In this document: in pieces, positions 17,177 through 26,024 of the stretch | Numbering within the stretch: the stretch's first letter is position 1 | Layout of the letters: each line of letters starts with the position of its first letter | Assembly: GCA_910586025.1 (NCBI GenBank) | Contig: CAJUIO010000004.1 | Span: 17,361-81,360, forward strand | Direction of reading: 5' to 3' | Source: an uncultured Lachnospiraceae bacterium | GTDB lineage: Bacteria; Bacillota; Clostridia; Lachnospirales; Lachnospiraceae | Length of the DNA stretch: 64,000 nt | Made by a program: the position numbers and the translations under genes | The notes under the pieces: model-generated | Database searches by the model: none | What the model saw: the letters and a program-made list of their open reading frames with translations, nothing else | Told to the model about the DNA's origin: nothing

Positions 17177-17894
17177 GAAATCTGCTTTTTTACTTATATT
17201 AATCTGCGCTTTCCTGTTTCTTGGTGCCTGCGGCCCCTCCGGGGAGAAAATAGCCCAGGCACAGGAAAAGTATACACAGGTGGTGGAGGCTCATAACCGG
17301 GCGGTGGACGCACACAAAAATGTGGAGGACGCTTCCCTGGATGAGGCTCTGACAGAGCTTGGAGAGGCATCGTCACGGCTGGAGGGCCATGACCTGAATC
17401 AGATGAAGGATGAGGAGATTGACCGGCTCATGGCAGATATGGATTTGCTCATCTCCTCCTATGAGGAATACCGGGAGGAGCTTCTCGAGATCAGACGCAG
17501 GGAGGATGCGGCAGTGCTCACGCCGATTCCGGTGACGCTGCGCAACAAAGCGTCCCTGTCCTTCCGGGAGCTGCGGCTGTATGAGGAGGGAGATCCCCTC
17601 TCTTGTGAAAATGTGCTGGAGGGAATGGAACCATTTGCCTTTGGACAGAGCCTGGAAGGCCTGCTGGTACAGCGTGACGTGGAGAAGACTCCCTGGGTGC
17701 TGTCGCTTACGGACACGGAGGGAGGAGAGCATGAGATTACGCTGCCGGTTTCCGGATATGAGGAGCAGGGAGTCTGTCTCCTGCTTTCCTATGATGAGGA
17801 GCAGGGCGTTCTGACGGCGCAGAGGGAGGACGATATCACTGAGGATGAGGATAATCAGGAGGAAGCGGATGGTCAGGGAGCTTCGGAGGGCTAG
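17169..17894 (+). CDS. Coiled-coil lipoprotein of unknown function
   Basis: A 241-residue predicted lipoprotein: signal peptide with lipobox LGAC and lipidated Cys21. A long charged, coiled-coil-like helix follows (~25-115, rich in Glu, Ala and Lys), then a beta-rich segment beginning ITPVTL-like (~118-210) and a very acidic tail (EDDITEDEDNQEE). It is not recognised as a named family. Its start overlaps the GT4 stop by eight bases, so it belongs to the polysaccharide operon and may anchor or organise surface material. It may also be translationally coupled to the AraC gene three bases downstream. Confidence 0.75.
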   Translation: MNKKSAFLLILICAFLFLGACGPSGEKIAQAQEKYTQVVEAHNRAVDAHKNVEDASLDEALTELGEASSRLEGHDLNQMKDEEIDRLMADMDLLISSYEEYREELLEIRRREDAAVLTPIPVTLRNKASLSFRELRLYEEGDPLSCENVLEGMEPFAFGQSLEGLLVQRDVEKTPWVLSLTDTEGGEHEITLPVSGYEEQGVCLLLSYDEEQGVLTAQREDDITEDEDNQEEADGQGASEG

Positions 17895-17897
17895 GCT

Positions 17898-18800
17898 ATG
17901 GAGAAGGCGTATAAGCTGGAATTTGCAAAGGGAAAGGATGAAAGCCTTATTGTAAACTGCTGCGGACTCTCCAGGACAGAGCCGCTTCACAGCTTCGGAC
18001 CGGCCATAAAGCCGCACTATCTGATTCATTTCATCCTGAGCGGGAAGGGGAAATTTTCCATGGGAGGAAAGGAGTATCCCCTGGAACAGGGATACGGGTT
18101 TCTGATTCTTCCGGAGGAGCTTGCGTTTTATCAGGCGGACGAGGAGGATCCCTGGACATATGTATGGGTGGGCTTTGGAGGCTCTCTTGCGCCGGATATG
18201 GTCAGATCCATGGGGATGTCGCTTTCAAACCCCATTTTCAGATCGGAAAAGGGGGAGGAGCTTTATCAGGCGGTCAAGGACATGATGGAGCATAACACCT
18301 TCGGAGTGGCAAACGATCTGCGCAGAAACGGGCAGCTTCATCTGTTCCTGTCACTGATTGCACAGGGCGCTTCCCTGGAAGAGAAGGGGGAGAGCCGGAG
18401 GGCGGATAATTATGTGAGGCGGGCTGTTGAATTTATTCAGGGGAATTACTGCAACCCCATCAGGATCACGGATGTGGCGGATTATGTCTGCATTAACAGA
18501 AGCTATCTCTACACGCTGTTTCACGAGTCCACGGGAATGTCCCCGCAGCAGTTCCTGACCACCTTCAGGATTACCAAGGCGACGGAGCTTCTGCAGCTTA
18601 CCGACCTGCCCGTTGAGAGTATCGCCCTGTCCTGCGGCTACACGGATCCTCTTGTCTTTTCTAAATCATTCAAGCAGATGAAAAAAATGTCTCCCTCTGC
18701 CTACCGAAAGGAGATGCAGAAGGGGGAAACCAGAAGAAACAAGGAATATCTGAGACAGATCGAGGACTTTATCAGCCAGGTCAATGAGCTCAACAGTTAA
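17898..18800 (+). CDS. AraC family transcriptional regulator
   Basis: A 300-residue regulator. The N-terminal cupin-type sensing domain (~20-105, with PHYLIHFILSGKGKFSMGG) is followed by two helix-turn-helix units at ~180-285 (RITDVADYVCINRSYLYTLFHESTG and PVESIALSCGYTDPLVFSKSFKQ). It probably binds a sugar and activates a nearby promoter. The next genes are galK and galT, with a ~100-base gap holding a good -10 but no good -35, which suits AraC-dependent activation. The ribosome site GGAGGG lies within the end of the lipoprotein gene. Confidence 0.9.
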   Translation: MEKAYKLEFAKGKDESLIVNCCGLSRTEPLHSFGPAIKPHYLIHFILSGKGKFSMGGKEYPLEQGYGFLILPEELAFYQADEEDPWTYVWVGFGGSLAPDMVRSMGMSLSNPIFRSEKGEELYQAVKDMMEHNTFGVANDLRRNGQLHLFLSLIAQGASLEEKGESRRADNYVRRAVEFIQGNYCNPIRITDVADYVCINRSYLYTLFHESTGMSPQQFLTTFRITKATELLQLTDLPVESIALSCGYTDPLVFSKSFKQMKKMSPSAYRKEMQKGETRRNKEYLRQIEDFISQVNELNS

Positions 18801-18852
18801 CATTTTGACTTATTTCTATAACAATCCTTACTGGTATATGAGGCAAAATCAG

Positions 18853-18858
18853 TATAGT
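18853..18858 (+). promoter_or_regulatory. Candidate -10 box of the galK promoter
   Basis: TATAGT lies about 46 bases before the galK start, and no convincing -35 hexamer is at 17 bases (ACTGGT). A weak -35 is expected for promoters needing an activator such as the AraC protein encoded directly upstream. The assignment is by eye only. Confidence 0.4.
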
Positions 18859-18904
18859 GTAAAGATAGTAAAAAGAGGTATTTTCTTTAGCGGAGGTCAT
18901 AACA

Positions 18905-20068
18905 ATGAAAGAGACAGTTTTAAAAAGATTCGGAGAAGTATTTGGGGATACGGATGGTGTCAAGGTGTTTTTTGCGCCGGGGCGTGTCAATCTGATCGGG
19001 GAGCATACGGATTACAACGGCGGACATGTATTTCCCTGTGCGCTGACTATCGGAACCTATGCCGCAGCAAGGGTGAGAGAGGATGATAAACTGCGTTTTT
19101 ATTCCATGAATTTTGATCATCTGGGGGTGATCGAATCGGATATCAGGGACTTGAAGCCGCAGAAGGAAGCTGGCTGGACCAACTATCCCAAGGGAGTGAT
19201 GTGGGCGTTTGGCGAGAGAGGCTTTCAGATACCCGCAGGGATGGATATTCTGCTGAACGGAAATATCCCCAATGGTTCCGGACTTTCCTCATCGGCATCC
19301 GTGGAGGTGGTTACGGGAGCGATTCTGCGGGAGTTCTTCGGATTCGAGGTGAGCAATCAGGATCTTGCCCTGATCGGTCAGTATTCCGAGAATAATTTTA
19401 ACGGAGTGAACTGTGGAATTATGGATCAGTTCGCTATTGCCATGGGAAAAAAGGATCATGCGATTTTTCTGGATACCGCAGATCTGTCCTATACATATGC
19501 TCCGGTAAAGCTTCAGGGAGCGAAGATCGTGATTGCCTGCAGCAACAAGAAGCGTGGGCTGGGGGATTCCAAGTATAACGAGAGAAGAAGCGAGTGTGAG
19601 ACGGCTCTTGCCGAGCTCCAGAAGGAAGTGGATATCAGGAGCCTTGGCGAGCTGACGGAAGAACAGTTTGAGGAGCACAAATCCGCTATCAGGGATATTA
19701 CCAGGGTAAAGAGGGCAAAGCATGCGGTCTATGAGAATCAGAGAACGCTGCAGGCTGTTGCCGCCCTTGAAGAAAATAATATCGAATTATTCGGACAGCT
19801 TATGAATGCGTCCCATGTATCTCTGAGGGATGACTACGAGGTCACGGGAGCAGAGCTGGATACGCTGGTGGAGGAAGCCTGGAAGGTGGAGGGAGTGATC
19901 GGCTCCCGCATGACAGGCGCAGGATTCGGCGGATGCACGGTGAGCATAGTGCGGGACGAGGCAATCGACCAGTTCATTGAAAAGGTCGGAAAGGCATACA
20001 AGTCCAGGATTGGTTATGCGGCGGATTTCTATGTGGTAGAGGTTGGAGACGGCCCTTCAGTGCTGTAA
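18905..20068 (+). CDS. galK: Galactokinase
   Basis: A 387-residue GHMP kinase of normal length that phosphorylates galactose to galactose-1-phosphate with ATP in the cytoplasm. It has the galactokinase signature GRVNLIGEHTDYNGG (~25-39), the GHMP phosphate loop PNGSGLSSSA (~122-131), the acid segment NCGIMDQFA and the C-terminal MTGAGFGGC. ATG at 18905 follows GGAGG. It is followed after 81 bases by galT, completing two steps of the Leloir pathway. No galE or galactose mutarotase is seen in the window. Confidence 0.97.
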   Translation: MKETVLKRFGEVFGDTDGVKVFFAPGRVNLIGEHTDYNGGHVFPCALTIGTYAAARVREDDKLRFYSMNFDHLGVIESDIRDLKPQKEAGWTNYPKGVMWAFGERGFQIPAGMDILLNGNIPNGSGLSSSASVEVVTGAILREFFGFEVSNQDLALIGQYSENNFNGVNCGIMDQFAIAMGKKDHAIFLDTADLSYTYAPVKLQGAKIVIACSNKKRGLGDSKYNERRSECETALAELQKEVDIRSLGELTEEQFEEHKSAIRDITRVKRAKHAVYENQRTLQAVAALEENNIELFGQLMNASHVSLRDDYEVTGAELDTLVEEAWKVEGVIGSRMTGAGFGGCTVSIVRDEAIDQFIEKVGKAYKSRIGYAADFYVVEVGDGPSVL

Positions 20069-20094
20069 GCCGACCGCAGGCGAAGAGAAGAGAT

Positions 20095-20115
20095 ACGGCA
20101 GGGGAAACCTGCCGT
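20095..20115 (+). repeat. Hairpin in the galK-galT spacer
   Basis: An 8-base perfect stem (ACGGCAGG with CCTGCCGT) around a five-base loop GGAAA lies 34 bases before galT. It is followed by TTTCCC rather than a true U-run, so it may stabilise or partly attenuate the galK transcript. It is too weak to separate the genes fully. Confidence 0.45.
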
Positions 20116-20149
20116 TTCCCGTTATTAATGAAAGAGAGGAGACAAAAGA

Positions 20150-21649
20150 ATGATTCAGGAATATATCAGAAAACTCACTGCCTATGGCGTAATGACAGGA
20201 TTGGTTCCCGGGGAAGATGAGATCTATACAATAAACCGGCTGATGGAGTTATTCGGGCTCGAAGAGATGGAGGATGCGCAGGAACCGGTAACGGTCAGAG
20301 AGGAGGAGCTTCCGGAAATTTTGGGAGGGATGCTGGATTATGCCTATGAGGCCGGCCTTATGGCGGAAAACGGCGTGGTTTACAGAGATCTCTTTGACAC
20401 GAAGATCATGAGTATGCTGCTCCCAAGGCCCAGCGAGGTAATCCGCCGCTTCGGGGAGCTGTATAAGAAGAGCCCTGTGGAAGCGACCGACTATTACTAT
20501 AAATTCAGCTGTGATTCCGACTATATCCGCAGATACAGGATCAAGAAGGACATGAAATGGATTGCGCCCACGCAGTACGGGGATCTGGATATTACCATCA
20601 ATCTCTCCAAACCGGAGAAGGATCCCAAAGCCATAGCGGCGGCCAAGAGCGCAAAGCAGTCGGGCTATCCCAAATGCCTGCTGTGCCGTGAGAACGAGGG
20701 CTATGCGGGAAGAATCAACCATCCGGCCAGGCAGAACCACCGGATCATACCGGTGACGATCCAGGGTGATACCTGGGGATTCCAGTATTCTCCTTATGTT
20801 TATTATAATGAGCACTGCATCGTTTTTAACGGTAAACACGTGCCCATGAAGATCGAGCACGGAACCTTCTGTAAGCTGTTTGATTTTGTAAAGCAGTTTC
20901 CCCATTATTTTGTGGGTTCAAATGCGGACCTTCCCATCGTGGGAGGTTCTATACTGAGCCACGATCATTTCCAGGGCGGACATTATGAGTTTGCCATGGC
21001 AAAAGCGCCGGTGGAGAGAACCTTTACGGTTAAGGGCTTTGAGGACATCGGAACAGGAGTTGTAAAATGGCCCATGTCAGTGATCCGGCTAAGCGGCACG
21101 GACACAGAAAGAATCATCGCTCTTGCGGATGTGATTCTGGAAAAATGGAGAGGCTACACGGACGAGGCCGCATTTATCTTTGCGCAGACGGACACAGAGC
21201 CCCACAACACGATCACGCCCATAGCCAGAAAAAGAGGCGATAAGTATGAGCTGGATTTGGTGCTGAGAAATAATATTACCACACAGGAGCATCCTCTTGG
21301 CGTATATCATCCCCATGCGAACCTTCATCATATAAAGAAGGAAAACATCGGCCTGATCGAGGTCATGGGTCTTGCGGTTCTTCCGGCCAGACTGAAAGAG
21401 GAGATGGAGCAGCTGAAGGAGGCGGTTCTTGCAGGCAGAGACCTTCACGGCGACGAGACTCTGGCAAAGCATGCGGACTGGGTGGACGAATTCAGGGTAA
21501 AATATGACAGAATCGACAGCTCCAATATTGATGAAATCGTGGAAAAGGAAATAGGACTGGTATTCATGCAGGTGCTTGCGGATGCAGGCGTTTACAAGAG
21601 AACGGAGGAAGGGCAGGAAGCCTTTGACAGGTTTATCGCATGCATATGA
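20150..21649 (+). CDS. galT: UDP-glucose--hexose-1-phosphate uridylyltransferase (class II GalT)
   Basis: A 499-residue enzyme, the long Firmicutes form of GalT, exchanging UDP between UDP-glucose and galactose-1-phosphate. The active-site region LPIVGGSILSHDHFQGG holds His271 and His273 (the histidine triad equivalent), and the C-terminal half has the matching NTITPIARK and HHIKKENIGLIEVMG segments. ATG at 20150 has GAGAGGAG eight bases upstream. It forms a unit with galK. The stop overlaps the start of the downstream radical SAM gene by ten bases. Confidence 0.95.
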   Translation: MIQEYIRKLTAYGVMTGLVPGEDEIYTINRLMELFGLEEMEDAQEPVTVREEELPEILGGMLDYAYEAGLMAENGVVYRDLFDTKIMSMLLPRPSEVIRRFGELYKKSPVEATDYYYKFSCDSDYIRRYRIKKDMKWIAPTQYGDLDITINLSKPEKDPKAIAAAKSAKQSGYPKCLLCRENEGYAGRINHPARQNHRIIPVTIQGDTWGFQYSPYVYYNEHCIVFNGKHVPMKIEHGTFCKLFDFVKQFPHYFVGSNADLPIVGGSILSHDHFQGGHYEFAMAKAPVERTFTVKGFEDIGTGVVKWPMSVIRLSGTDTERIIALADVILEKWRGYTDEAAFIFAQTDTEPHNTITPIARKRGDKYELDLVLRNNITTQEHPLGVYHPHANLHHIKKENIGLIEVMGLAVLPARLKEEMEQLKEAVLAGRDLHGDETLAKHADWVDEFRVKYDRIDSSNIDEIVEKEIGLVFMQVLADAGVYKRTEEGQEAFDRFIACI

Positions 21650-23454
21650 AATTTCTGCTGGCAGGCATAAACGCCAAATATATTCACTCCAATCCGGCCA
21701 TTCGCAGTCTTAAGGCCGGTGCCGGGGTGGAAAACCACAAATATATAGATCTGGCGGAATACACCATCAATCAGAAGGTGGAGGAGATTTTGGCCGATCT
21801 GTACAGGAGAAAACCCGATATTATCGGGTTTTCCTGCTATATCTGGAATATAGAGACCGTAAGAGCGCTGCTTCCGGAGCTGCCCAAGCTGCTTCCGGAT
21901 ACGGAGGTATGGCTGGGAGGTCCCGAGGTTTCCTTTGACGGAGAGGATCTGCTTGACGAGTACCCGGGCGTGAGGGGCATCATGGCCGGGGAGGGGGAGG
22001 AAACCTTCCGGGAGCTTCTTAACTATTACCGGGAGATCTTCCGGGAGGAGCTCCCGGGAGAAAGCCGGAAGGGCAAGTCGCAGTGTCCGGGTCCCCGAGA
22101 GACAAGACTTGGCGGAATCCGGGGGCTTATTCTGCGGGAAGGCAGAACGCCGGGAAGAGAGCTTCTTTCCATGGATGCGCTTCCTTTTCTGTATGAGGAT
22201 CTGAAAGAGCTTGACAACAGAATCATCTACTATGAGTCCTCCAGGGGCTGCCCATACCGCTGCAGCTATTGCCTCTCTTCTATCGATAAGACAGTGCGGC
22301 TGCGCAGTATGGATAAGGTAAAGAGGGAGCTTGGGTTCTTTCTGGATGCGAGAGTGCCGCAGGTAAAGTTTATTGACAGGACCTTTAACTGCAGTCATTC
22401 TCATGCTATGGAGATCTGGCGCTATCTCCATGAGTGCGATAACGGCATCACTAATTTCCACTTTGAGATTGCGGCGGATATTCTGACGGACGAAGAAACC
22501 AAGCTGCTGCAGTCGCTGCGTCCGGGTCAGGTGCAGCTGGAAATCGGAGTTCAGACCACTAATAAGGAAACCCTGAGGGAGATCTGCCGCCCGGCGGACA
22601 GCGGGCATATTGCCCGGGTAGTTCAAAGACTTTGGGAGAGGAAAAACATTCACCTTCATCTTGATTTGATTGCGGGCCTCCCCTGCGAGGACTATGAGAG
22701 CTTCGCAGTCTCCTTTAACGAGGTGTACGCCATGGGTCCGCATCAGCTCCAGCTGGGCTTTCTCAAGGTGCTTAAGGGCTCTCCCATGGCACGCAGGGCC
22801 GGGGAATATGGGATCGTATACCGGGACAGGCCTCCCTATGAGGTGCTGTATACAAAATGGCTTTCTTACGGGGAGCTTCTGAGGCTGAAACAGATTGAGG
22901 AGATGGTGGAGCTTTACTATAACTCCGGTCAGTTCGGCAGAACTCTTCCGGTGCTTGAGAAATGCTTCAAGGGCCCGTTTTCCCTGTTTGAGGCCCTGGC
23001 GGTTTATTATGAGAGAAAGGGATACTTTGTGAATGCGCCTGCACGGAGCTACCGTTATCAGGCACTGCTGGATTTTGCCATGGAGACAGATGGAGAAAAA
23101 GCGGAGCTGTACAGAGAGCTTCTTACCTTTGATTTTTATCTGAGGGAGAACGCCAAGACACGTCCTTCCTTTGGCCGGAACCTTGGAGAGTATCATGGTG
23201 TGATCCGGGAATTTTACAGGAAGGAGGAAGAGACGCACAGATACCTGCCTGACTATTCCGGATATCATGCCAGGGAGCTGATGAGGATGACTCATCTGGA
23301 GGTATTCTTTTATCCGGTTTGGGAGGAAGAGCCGGAGATGGTATGCAGGAGGGGAAGCGAGCCGAAATTCATACTGTTTGATTATGAAAAGAGAGATCCG
23401 CTGACCAGGGATGCCAGAGCGGTGGTGATAGAAAATCAGGAAAAGTCATTTTAA
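21640..23454 (+). CDS. B12-binding domain radical SAM protein (DUF4080 family)
   Basis: A 604-residue protein. The N-terminal ~130 residues resemble a cobalamin-binding Rossmann domain (IGFSCYIWNIETVRALLPEL, VWLGGPEVS). A radical SAM core follows with the C204-x3-C208-x2-C211 cluster ligands in SSRGCPYRCSYC, then a long C-terminal DUF4080 part. The family is widespread in anaerobic Firmicutes; its substrate is unknown, and methylation or ring chemistry is possible. The start overlaps galT by ten bases (ATG 21640; a second in-frame ATG at 21646 is equally likely). It is co-transcribed with galKT but need not share their function. Confidence 0.87.
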   Translation: MHMKFLLAGINAKYIHSNPAIRSLKAGAGVENHKYIDLAEYTINQKVEEILADLYRRKPDIIGFSCYIWNIETVRALLPELPKLLPDTEVWLGGPEVSFDGEDLLDEYPGVRGIMAGEGEETFRELLNYYREIFREELPGESRKGKSQCPGPRETRLGGIRGLILREGRTPGRELLSMDALPFLYEDLKELDNRIIYYESSRGCPYRCSYCLSSIDKTVRLRSMDKVKRELGFFLDARVPQVKFIDRTFNCSHSHAMEIWRYLHECDNGITNFHFEIAADILTDEETKLLQSLRPGQVQLEIGVQTTNKETLREICRPADSGHIARVVQRLWERKNIHLHLDLIAGLPCEDYESFAVSFNEVYAMGPHQLQLGFLKVLKGSPMARRAGEYGIVYRDRPPYEVLYTKWLSYGELLRLKQIEEMVELYYNSGQFGRTLPVLEKCFKGPFSLFEALAVYYERKGYFVNAPARSYRYQALLDFAMETDGEKAELYRELLTFDFYLRENAKTRPSFGRNLGEYHGVIREFYRKEEETHRYLPDYSGYHARELMRMTHLEVFFYPVWEEEPEMVCRRGSEPKFILFDYEKRDPLTRDARAVVIENQEKSF

Positions 23455-23466
23455 AATGACTTTTTT
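23441..23466 (+). terminator. Intrinsic terminator after the radical SAM gene
   Basis: A perfect 24-base palindrome (AAAAGTCATTTT with AAAATGACTTTT, 23441-23464) continues into a six-base T run at 23461-23466. It overlaps the stop codon of the radical SAM gene and should end the galK-galT transcript. Confidence 0.8.
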
Positions 23467-23469
23467 GTT

Positions 23470-23814
23470 GATAATCATCAGGAAATCCTTTACTGGTATA
23501 ACAGGTATCTTTTCATCGGAGGAATGCCGGCGCAGCTTGCCAAGGAGAATAAGAAATTTCCGCAGGCGTGGTATTGCCCTGTGACAGAGTGACCAGGGCC
23601 GAGCTGCCGCTCGTGGCATTTCGGGATGTATCTGCCTTTAAGCTTTATCTGTCGGATGCGGGACTGCTTACAGCCTTTACCGGAATCCTCAAAAAGCCTG
23701 AAGCATTTCTGCGACAGATATAAACCCGAAGGAGTGATAAGGCTTTCCGAGAAGAACTTCGGGACGGACGAGAATGTCTTTGCGGTTCCGCTGTATGCGG
23801 CGTTTTGTCTTTAG
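23470..23814 (+). pseudogene. Remnant of a DUF4143 AAA+ ATPase gene
   Basis: Three fragments of one protein family lie in different frames. At 23470-23592 the frame reads YWYNRYLFIGGMPAQLAKENK before a stop. At 23592-~23690 another frame reads LPLVAFRDVSAFKLYLSDAGLL. At ~23688-23814 the first frame resumes with SLKHFCDRYKPEGVIRLSEK and ends VPLYAAFCL. These match, in order, the mid and C-terminal landmarks of DUF4143-type ATP-binding proteins. Large parts are missing, including the whole N-terminal ATPase core, so the gene is dead. It is probably left from an insertion and subsequent deletion, which may also have removed sequence upstream of spmB. Confidence 0.75.
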
Positions 23815-23898
23815 GAATTGATGCGGAAAACCCCAGGGGCATATTTAAAGGACGGGGGCCATATATTGTAAGGAATACAGACGGCAGGTCTTATTTAT

Positions 23899-24426
23899 AT
23901 GGCTCAGGTTTTGTCCAATCTATCTAATATTATCATTCCGGTTCTTGTTTTCTATATCATCGCCTACGGATTTATCAATAAATGTAATGTATATGAGGAT
24001 TTTGTAAAGGGGGCGAAGGAGGGCCTTAAGACGGTGGTCGGAATCATGCCCACGCTGGTGGCGCTCATGATCGCCGTTGGGGTGCTTCGGGCCTCCGGTT
24101 TTCTGACCCTGTTGGAGAGATTGTGCAAACCTTTGTCAGATCTGTTTCATTTTCCGGCAGAGCTGATTCCTCTTTCCTTTATCAAAATGTTCTCCTCCTC
24201 GGCGGCGACAGGACTGGTACTGGATATTTTCAAGAATTATGGGACGGATTCCTTTATCGGGCTTGTGACCTCCATTATGATGAGCTGTACGGAAACTATT
24301 TTTTATACCATGAGCGTGTATTTCCTTGCGGCAAAGGTGACAAAGACCAGGTACACTCTGGCGGGAGCGCTGCTGTCCACTCTGGCCGGAATCGTAGCCA
24401 GCGTGGTGCTTGCGGGGATGATGTGA
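23899..24426 (+). CDS. spmB: Spore maturation protein B
   Basis: A 175-residue hydrophobic protein with about five membrane segments and the nucleoside-recognition (Gate) domain features SSAATGLVLDIFKNYGTDSFIG and SCTETIFYTMSVYF. SpmB works with SpmA in dehydration of the spore core and heat resistance. The usual partner spmA is absent here: a decayed ATPase gene lies just upstream instead. The ribosome site (GGCAGG, ten bases before ATG 23899) is weak. It implies a spore-forming host, although expression of this copy is uncertain. Confidence 0.85.
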   Translation: MAQVLSNLSNIIIPVLVFYIIAYGFINKCNVYEDFVKGAKEGLKTVVGIMPTLVALMIAVGVLRASGFLTLLERLCKPLSDLFHFPAELIPLSFIKMFSSSAATGLVLDIFKNYGTDSFIGLVTSIMMSCTETIFYTMSVYFLAAKVTKTRYTLAGALLSTLAGIVASVVLAGMM

Positions 24427-24471
24427 AACGGGCAGTTGAGCCCGATTCTGCTGACATCAACCTCTGCGTCA

Positions 24472-24499
24472 TTGAAATCATCCCTCTTTTAAGTATAAA
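24472..24499 (+). promoter_or_regulatory. Promoter of the XRE-methyltransferase gene
   Basis: TTGAAA at 24472 and TATAAA at 24494 are separated by 16 bases, about 35 bases before the ATG at 24533. A small GC hairpin (CGGGC-AGTTGA-GCCCG) at 24429-24443 just after spmB precedes it but lacks a U-run. Confidence 0.55.
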
Positions 24500-24532
24500 A
24501 TATAGAAAAAGCCTGAAACGGAGGGATTCATC

Positions 24533-25948
24533 ATGGTTGACAGAGAACAAATCGGAATGAGGATAGCGGCGCTGCGCAGGAGGGCGGGACTGTCTCAGGC
24601 GGCGCTTGCCGGGAAGCTGGGAATCAGTGCTCAGGCAGTTAGCAAATGGGAGTCGGGCAGGAATCTGCCGGATATCGACCTGTTTCGTGAGCTGGCGTGG
24701 TTATTTAATATGACGATAGACAGTATTGTGGAGGGGGACTTATCGTTTGTACAGAAAAGCGGGCAGAAAAAGCTCCCGGCCAGCGTGGAGGCGCTTATTC
24801 CTGATGCGGAAAGACGGAAAGTCCTGCAAAGCCTCGCACCCTATTCTTCGGATACGGAGCTCTATAGCTTTGCAAAGGAGATGTCAGCCGGAAGACTGGA
24901 GCTGTCTCTTGCCGCAGGCGTTGTGAGAAGAAATGAAAAGCTGGAGACGGATTTTCAGAGGGTGGTTTCTATTCCAGCCAGTGCAATGGAAGAGGGTACG
25001 CTTCGTGAAACGGCACCGTATTTTTCCAAGGCGCTTGGCGGAATGATTGGAGGAGATACGGAGCCGGGACTGCGGCGCATTGCGGAGCTGATGCGCTGCC
25101 CGGAATGCGGTGAAGGGATGCGGCTTGAGACGGATACGGATAATAGAATTGGTTTTGTCTGTCCCAATGGACATTGTTACTCTGTCGTGGATGGTGTTGT
25201 GAATTTTGGCACACGGGAGATCCCGGGTGAACAGTGGTCACTGTTTATGAAAAATTATGAGGACTATTTAGTGGAACAGCGACATCCGGGAAATCCCCGT
25301 TATCAGATGGGGACGGTTCCCTGCAGTGAGGTTCGTTGGCAGGCTGTGAAAAAACTCCGTCCGCATGTCATTCTTGACATTGCCTGCGGTACCTGCAACG
25401 GACTTAAATATGATCTGCAGCGTATCAATTGGCCCTGTCTTGTGATTATGACAGATCTTTCCCATCGCATTCTTAAATATAACAGAAGATATTTCAGAGA
25501 GGAGATGGTTAATCCTTATGTGGACATTGTCTGTCTGGCCTGCGATTGCGCCAGGCTTCCGATCAAGGACGGATGCATTGATCTGGTGGTTTCAAATGGC
25601 GGATTTGAGAGTATGCAGACAAAAATGATGGCGGGATTTAGGGAAGGATATCGTGTATTAAAGACGGGAGGTTATGCGGTCTACAATATCAGCGTGGTTG
25701 AAGACCACGGCAGCGACAATACCAGAAAGTGGGAGCGCTTATACAGATCACTTGACGAATCCTATCATCTGCATGAAAGACTGTTTGATATTGGACAGTG
25801 GGAGGAAATCTGCGGACAGACAGGGTACTCGTCCACGGAGACAAAGGAAATCTACGGCGAACTGCCTGCCCCGGATGGGGACATATTTCCTTTTGAGAAT
25901 GAGATTTTGCAGTGGATGGGAGAGTACCTGTGTGTGTCTGTAAAGTGA
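24533..25948 (+). CDS. XRE-type DNA-binding domain fused to an RlmA-like zinc-finger methyltransferase
   Basis: A 471-residue fusion. Residues ~8-62 are an XRE/Cro helix-turn-helix (MRIAALRRRAGLSQAALAGK, SAQAVSKWESGRNLPDI). After a ~110-residue linker comes a zinc-ribbon, C189-x2-C192 ... C210-x3-H214, followed by VVDGVVNF, closely resembling the N-terminus of 23S rRNA guanine methyltransferase RlmA. A class I SAM-dependent methyltransferase core then has motif I ILDIACGTCNG (~279-289), VVSNGGFE (~350) and GYRVLKTGGYAVYNI. A DNA-binding sensor and an RNA- or small-molecule methyltransferase in one chain suggests self-regulated resistance or stress response. The substrate is not known. Its own promoter lies upstream. 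Confidence 0.82.
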   Translation: MVDREQIGMRIAALRRRAGLSQAALAGKLGISAQAVSKWESGRNLPDIDLFRELAWLFNMTIDSIVEGDLSFVQKSGQKKLPASVEALIPDAERRKVLQSLAPYSSDTELYSFAKEMSAGRLELSLAAGVVRRNEKLETDFQRVVSIPASAMEEGTLRETAPYFSKALGGMIGGDTEPGLRRIAELMRCPECGEGMRLETDTDNRIGFVCPNGHCYSVVDGVVNFGTREIPGEQWSLFMKNYEDYLVEQRHPGNPRYQMGTVPCSEVRWQAVKKLRPHVILDIACGTCNGLKYDLQRINWPCLVIMTDLSHRILKYNRRYFREEMVNPYVDIVCLACDCARLPIKDGCIDLVVSNGGFESMQTKMMAGFREGYRVLKTGGYAVYNISVVEDHGSDNTRKWERLYRSLDESYHLHERLFDIGQWEEICGQTGYSSTETKEIYGELPAPDGDIFPFENEILQWMGEYLCVSVK

Positions 25949-26024
25949 ACAAGGAGGAATTGAAAATAATCAGGTTTGGTGATATGCTGAACAGGTAATA
26001 GAATATATCTCGGGAGAGTAATTA

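Noticed and set aside
18821..18850. Similarity of TCCTTACTGGTATA with a stretch at 23489 as a shared operator
   Set aside because: The second copy lies in the coding remnant of the DUF4143 ATPase, and the match is short; judged coincidence.
21592..23295. 567-codon reverse-strand open frame under the radical SAM gene
   Set aside because: The + strand gene has clear cluster and domain motifs; the reverse frame has no recognisable domain and arises from codon bias.
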